This document shows, in pieces, positions 60,275 to 64,000 of a DNA stretch of 64,000 bases (within the stretch, counting starts at the first letter, position 1; each line of letters begins with the position of its first letter). The stretch comes from an uncultured Latescibacterota bacterium (GTDB taxonomy: Bacteria; Latescibacterota; UBA2968; UBA8231). Location: positions 5,650,049-5,714,048 of the forward strand of contig OY282352.1 in NCBI GenBank assembly GCA_958295495.1, written 5' to 3'. A program made the translations under genes and the position numbers. The notes beneath the pieces are model-generated. The model saw nothing but the letters and a program-made list of their open reading frames with translations, did no database searches and was not told the origin of the DNA.

Positions 60275-61036
60275 TCAGACATTGCAGACTTCAAAGGCGT
60301 GGGCTAGCGAGTCAAGGGGCTCGCCCTTGGGCCGGTACTCGTGGCCGACGTAGCCCTCGTAGGAGGTGGAGGCGATGGCCCGCATGATCGGGGGGTAGTA
60401 GATCTCCTGCTGATCGTCGAGGTCTTGGCGGCCGGGGTTGCCGGCCGTGTGGAAGTGGCCGATGCAGTCGATGTGGTCGGCGATGTTGCGGATGAGATCG
60501 CCTTCCATGATCTGCATGTGGTAGATGTCGTAGAGCAGCTTGAACCGGGGCGAGCCAACGGCCCGGCACAGGGCCGCGCCCCAGGCGGTGCGGTCGCACT
60601 GGTAGTCGGGATGGTTGACCCGCGAGTTGAGCAATTCCATGCAGAGGGTAATGCCTTTTTCCTCGGCGGCATCGGTGACGCGGCGCAGGCCGGCGACGCA
60701 GTTGGCGAGGCCCTCTTCTGAGGACCGGCCCTCGCAGTTGCCGGAAAAGCAAATCAGCGAGGGAATGCCGCATTCAACGGCGAGGTCCATGCTGGCGAGG
60801 AGCTCGTCTTGGATGCGGTCGTGGTTTTCGGGCTTGTTGAGTCCGTCGGGCAGGGAAGCGTGCCCGGAGACGATGGCGATGGCGAGGCCGTGGTCTTGGA
60901 TGAGCGGCCAGTGTTCTTCGGGGGCCATCTCTACGGATTGGTAGCCGATGCGGGCGGCGGCCGCCACGAGCTCTTGCGGGCTGAGGCCGCTGCCGGTGAA
61001 GGGATTGAAGCAGACGGATTGTTTGATGGCAGACAT
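60275..61036 (-). CDS. Hydroxypyruvate isomerase-like TIM-barrel protein
   Basis: 253 aa of the AP-endonuclease-2/xylose-isomerase-like fold. 'SVCFNPFTGSGLSPQELV' starts strand 1. Metal ligands are probably E134 ('MELLNSRVNHPDY'), D168 ('YDIYHMQIMEGDL'), H and the final 'VGHEYRPKG' E. 'ELLN' and 'DIYHMQ' are the Hyi signature. It isomerises hydroxypyruvate or a related keto-sugar acid. It sits 3 bp after the M81 gene, so the two are likely in one transcript. Confidence 0.85.
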   Translation of the reverse strand: MSAIKQSVCFNPFTGSGLSPQELVAAAARIGYQSVEMAPEEHWPLIQDHGLAIAIVSGHASLPDGLNKPENHDRIQDELLASMDLAVECGIPSLICFSGNCEGRSSEEGLANCVAGLRRVTDAAEEKGITLCMELLNSRVNHPDYQCDRTAWGAALCRAVGSPRFKLLYDIYHMQIMEGDLIRNIADHIDCIGHFHTAGNPGRQDLDDQQEIYYPPIMRAIASTSYEGYVGHEYRPKGEPLDSLAHAFEVCNV

Positions 61037-61039
61037 AAG

Positions 61040-62527
61040 CTAGGCTCCTGTGCCGAACATTTCGGCGACCGGGGTGAAAGAGGCATCGGGTTCGAGCGGG
61101 TACATGGGCCGCTGGCAGACGCGGTGCCCGAGGGTGGGCAGGTTCGCGCTAGTCGAACCAAGGGCATCGATGTTGAAGTTTTTCTCGGCCCATTCGTCGA
61201 AAAAGTGCCACTGGCAGTGCGGCGACTTGATGACGATGAGGTCGTAGTCTCTGGGGTTGATGTCGTGGGCGATAAAGACCGAGCGATCGATAAAGGGCAC
61301 CGAGCGGCTGACGCAGACGATGGTGAGCGCGTCGCTTTGCAGCACGGCCGTAGGCCCGGCGTACTGGGGAGTGTTCCAAGACTCGCAGACATATTCGCCG
61401 TCGCCAAGCTGGGTGACTTCGACTTCTAGGTCGAGCGGGGAAAAGCGCGAGTCGAGCGAGCCGCCCAAAACCACGTGGATGTGTGCGCCTAGCCCGGCGT
61501 CGTGGGCCATGTACGCGGCGGACGCATCCACCAGCGGCGCGAGTATTTGGCCGGAGTACCCGCTAGCGAGCAGGGCTTGGACGAGGACATTGCTGTCGCC
61601 AGTTGCGCCCGAGGAGGGGGCGTCGGCCGCGTCGGTAAAGAGCACTGGGCCGCTGTATTGGGCGGCTTGAGCGACGGCGTCTTCGACCGATACGAGGTCG
61701 GGCTGCATGAGCGTGCGGCGTTCCCAGAATTCGGCGGCCAGATGCAGGGCCTCGCTGCGGGCGAGATCGGGGTCGGCATCGGCCACGACGATGGCTTGGG
61801 AGCACAGCTCGGGCACATCGGTGAATGGGTTGCCGATCATCATGCCGGCGGCGAGAATGTCGGGCTGCTCCTCTAGGGCTTGGCAGTAGCGGATGGACTC
61901 GCCATACACGCCGGAGGCGGTGATTAACTCGTTGCCGCGCACGAGCGCCGGCACCCGCACGCGGGCCACCACGGGCTGAGCACCGGCGAGGACTTGCAGG
62001 AGCAAGTACGCGGCGCGGCGGCCGGTGTCGGCCAGATCGACGTGCGGATAGGTGTGGTAAATGGCGAGACCGTTCGAGTGCTCCAGCATGCGGTGGGTGA
62101 GGATGCCGTGGAGGTCTTGCGAGATTGCGATGGGGAAGTCCGCGCCGGCGCTTCGGCGGATCTCTTGCAGCAAGTAGCCCTCCGGGTCCAGCTCTTGGGT
62201 GCAGCCCATGGCGCCGTGCAGACAGAAGTACATGCCGTCGGCTTCCGCTAGGTGCGGCGCGACCGCATCGAGGAGCTCGGCGGCAATGCGCTCGAAGTCC
62301 CGTTGGTCTAAAGGCCCGGCCGAAGGGGCGCAGGCCCCGTACGTGGGAATGACATCGACGTGGCTGTCGGCAAAGACCTGCAAGGCACCGCACAGCTCGG
62401 TCTCGCGGCCTTGGTGATAGGCGAGCAGATCAAAGCCGCGGCGGATGGAGAAATTGTCGTACGTGCCGATGACCGGGTTGAAGGAGGAGATTTCTTGCTT
62501 GCACTCGGCGACGAGGATGCGGGACAT
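61040..62527 (-). CDS. M81 family metallopeptidase (MlrC-like)
   Basis: 495 aa. 'RILVAECKQEISSFNPV' is the N-terminal metal-site region of M81. 'DGMYFCLHGAMGCTQELDPEG' and 'DLHGILTHRM' provide His ligands, and 'YHTYPHVDLADTGRRAAYLL' is the family signature. The C-terminal MlrC_C domain has 'IVIKSPHCQWHFFDEWAEKN'. MlrC hydrolyses linearised microcystin fragments, but most members act on unknown amides. Many M81 genes occur in heterotrophic marine bacteria. It is upstream of the Hyi-like gene. Confidence 0.9.
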   Translation of the reverse strand: MSRILVAECKQEISSFNPVIGTYDNFSIRRGFDLLAYHQGRETELCGALQVFADSHVDVIPTYGACAPSAGPLDQRDFERIAAELLDAVAPHLAEADGMYFCLHGAMGCTQELDPEGYLLQEIRRSAGADFPIAISQDLHGILTHRMLEHSNGLAIYHTYPHVDLADTGRRAAYLLLQVLAGAQPVVARVRVPALVRGNELITASGVYGESIRYCQALEEQPDILAAGMMIGNPFTDVPELCSQAIVVADADPDLARSEALHLAAEFWERRTLMQPDLVSVEDAVAQAAQYSGPVLFTDAADAPSSGATGDSNVLVQALLASGYSGQILAPLVDASAAYMAHDAGLGAHIHVVLGGSLDSRFSPLDLEVEVTQLGDGEYVCESWNTPQYAGPTAVLQSDALTIVCVSRSVPFIDRSVFIAHDINPRDYDLIVIKSPHCQWHFFDEWAEKNFNIDALGSTSANLPTLGHRVCQRPMYPLEPDASFTPVAEMFGTGA

Positions 62528-62616
62528 GGGCGTCCGTTCGGTTGGGTTTTGCGCGGCGAATGTGGGGGCCTGATTGAATTGTCAGCGTCTTTCCGCAAGT
62601 GGTTTTGGGGTAAGGA

Positions 62617-63999
62617 TTAGGCTGTGGGGCGCGGGCGAATGTGGGGGCCTTGGGGGGTGTCTTCGATTTCGTAGCCGGCCGCGGCGATTTTGGCGCGCAG
62701 GGCGTCGGCTGTGGCCCAGTCCTTGGCGACGCGGGCCTGTTGCCGCTGTTGGGCGAGCGCGTGAATCGCGTCGGGTATGTCCGCTTCGCGCGGCGTCCAC
62801 TTGGCCAGCCCCAAGCCCATGACTTGGTCGAAGTGCAGGAGTGTGGCCTTCTTGGCTGCGGCGGGGAGATCGTCGGCCACCAGCTCCCAGCACAGGGCGA
62901 GGACGCGCGGCATGTTGAGGTCGTCCTCGACGCGCTCTTTGAACGCGGCCACATAGCGGTCGTCGGGCACAGACGGTGCGCCATAGGCGTGGGCGGCGGT
63001 GCGCAGCCGGTCGAGGGCCGTGGCCGCGCCGGCGAGGCTTTCCCAGCCGAAGGAGAGCTTGGCCCGGTAGCGCGCCCCGAGGCAGAAAAAGCGGTAGGCG
63101 AGGGGGTCGTACCCTTTTTCGACGAGCGATTCGAGGCGCAGGAAGTCGCCGCTCGACTTGGACATCTTCTCCCCGTCGAGCTGCAAAAACGCGCCGTGGA
63201 GCCAGAATTCGGCCAGCCGCGTGTCGTAGCAGGCTTGGGCTTGGGCAATTTCGTTGGTGTGGTGGACTGGAATGTGATCCTCGCCGCCGCAGTGGATGTC
63301 GAAGTACGGCCCCAAGTACTTGGCTGCCATGGCCGTGCATTCGATGTGCCAGCCCGGGAAGCCGCGCCCCCACGGGCTGTCCCATTCCATCTGCCGCTGC
63401 GTCCCGGCCGGGCTGAACTTCCACAGCGCGAAGTCCGTGACGCGGCGCTTCTGCCCGAGATCGACGCGCTGGCCGCCTTGTAGGCCCTCAATGTCGAGGC
63501 GGGCGAGGTGGCCGTAGTCGCTCAGGCGCGAGGTGTCGAAGTACAGGCCGTCGTCCGTGCGGTACGCATAGCCTTTTTCCTCGATGGCGGCGATGACCGC
63601 AATTTGCTCGCGAATGTGGTCGGTGGCCCGGCACCAGACGTGGGGAGGGCGCACGTTGAGCCACTTGAGCTTTTCCGCGAAATCCGCGATGTAGCGCTCG
63701 GCAATTTCCCAAGCCATCAGGCCGGTGCGCCGTGCGCCGGCCTCCATCTTGTCCTCGCCGGTGTCCGCGTCCGAGGTCAGGTGCCCCACGTCGGTGATGT
63801 TGACGACGTGGTGGACCGCATAGCCGCTGTATTCGAGGGCGCGCCGCAGGATGTCCTCGAAGATATAAGTGCGCAAGTTGCCGATGTGCTGGTAGTTGTA
63901 CACGGTCGGGCCGCAGGCATACAGGCGGACTTGGGGTGGCGCGAGTGGGGTGAAGGGGCGCTCTTGGCGGGCATAGGTATCAAAAAGATGCAGGGTCAT
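62617..63999 (-). CDS. cysS: Cysteine--tRNA ligase
   Basis: 460 aa and complete; the ATG is one base from the window edge. The class I motifs are HIGN (38-41) and KMSKS ('DGEKMSKSSGDFL'). The zinc site is C29 ('ACGPTVYN'), the Cys of 'FPGWHIECTAMA' and 'HHTNEIAQ'. The stretch 'IHCGGEDHIPVHHTNEIAQ' differs from the common 'GG.DL.FPHHENE', a variant I associate with candidate-phylum CysS proteins. It attaches cysteine to tRNA-Cys in the cytoplasm. The only housekeeping gene in the window. Confidence 0.95.
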   Translation of the reverse strand: MTLHLFDTYARQERPFTPLAPPQVRLYACGPTVYNYQHIGNLRTYIFEDILRRALEYSGYAVHHVVNITDVGHLTSDADTGEDKMEAGARRTGLMAWEIAERYIADFAEKLKWLNVRPPHVWCRATDHIREQIAVIAAIEEKGYAYRTDDGLYFDTSRLSDYGHLARLDIEGLQGGQRVDLGQKRRVTDFALWKFSPAGTQRQMEWDSPWGRGFPGWHIECTAMAAKYLGPYFDIHCGGEDHIPVHHTNEIAQAQACYDTRLAEFWLHGAFLQLDGEKMSKSSGDFLRLESLVEKGYDPLAYRFFCLGARYRAKLSFGWESLAGAATALDRLRTAAHAYGAPSVPDDRYVAAFKERVEDDLNMPRVLALCWELVADDLPAAAKKATLLHFDQVMGLGLAKWTPREADIPDAIHALAQQRQQARVAKDWATADALRAKIAAAGYEIEDTPQGPHIRPRPTA

Positions 64000-64000
64000 A

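Noticed and set aside
62641..63483. A 280-aa plus-strand frame opposite cysS
   Set aside because: Antisense to a housekeeping gene with intact HIGN and KMSKS motifs.

Overview
The window comes from a GC-rich, diderm, heterotrophic bacterium. It carries a TonB-dependent receptor, signal-peptide and lipoprotein secretory proteins and outer-membrane-type surface proteins. It also carries an unusual density of PQQ-like beta-propellers (six), iron/2-oxoglutarate dioxygenases, an enolase-superfamily enzyme, an M81 (MlrC) hydrolase, DUF362 and DUF6785-type proteins. This repertoire resembles Candidatus Latescibacterota or Poribacteria-like metagenome genomes. That placement is inferred from gene content only; no rRNA or tRNA gene was seen. 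The first CDS runs off the left edge. The last, cysS, is complete.

Layout. 0-9.7 kb: a surface-protein block with a discoidin/FlgD-like protein, a DUF433 antitoxin-like gene, two tandem paralogous ~930-aa secreted proteins with EF-hand-like loops, and a parvulin-type lipoprotein chaperone. 10-13.8 kb: two overlapping dynamin-like GTPase genes (LeoA/LeoB-like). 13.7-25.1 kb: a patchwork of intact metabolic genes (mandelate-racemase family, GT39-TPR, SGNH hydrolase, DUF6785 transporter-like, PhyH dioxygenase) mixed with decayed toxin-antitoxin, restriction-modification and nuclease fragments, repeat-bearing coiled-coil genes and a ~130-bp palindromic element. 25.1-31.3 kb: a PQQ propeller, an FtsX/LolD-type ABC transporter, a thioesterase and an EamA-like protein. 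31.3-32.5 kb: an AAA/DUF4143 ATPase.

45.2-32.6 kb (minus strand) is a tight ten-gene operon, mostly joined by 4-bp stop/start overlaps. In order it encodes a PQQ propeller, a HemN-like radical SAM enzyme, two more PQQ propellers, a TonB receptor, a PaaK-like ligase, a halogenase-like flavoprotein, DUF3311, a sodium:solute symporter and a GT4. It looks like an uncharacterised uptake and modification pathway. 45.2-51.1 kb: two AT-rich islands (DUF3800; a HEPN-like gene plus a PIN toxin) flank an aldehyde dehydrogenase / iron alcohol dehydrogenase pair. 51.2-55.9 kb: a second PQQ/PQQ/adenylate-forming-enzyme operon, divergent from a DUF362 gene. 57.2-64 kb: small-molecule metabolism (DUF4380, AcuI-type reductase, TauD-type dioxygenase, hydroxypyruvate-isomerase-like, MlrC/M81) and cysS.

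The best candidates for undescribed biology are the HEPN-like/PIN operon, the twin dynamin GTPases, the ten-gene operon, the paralogous EF-hand surface proteins with their PPIase, and the palindromic element at 21.6-21.75 kb.
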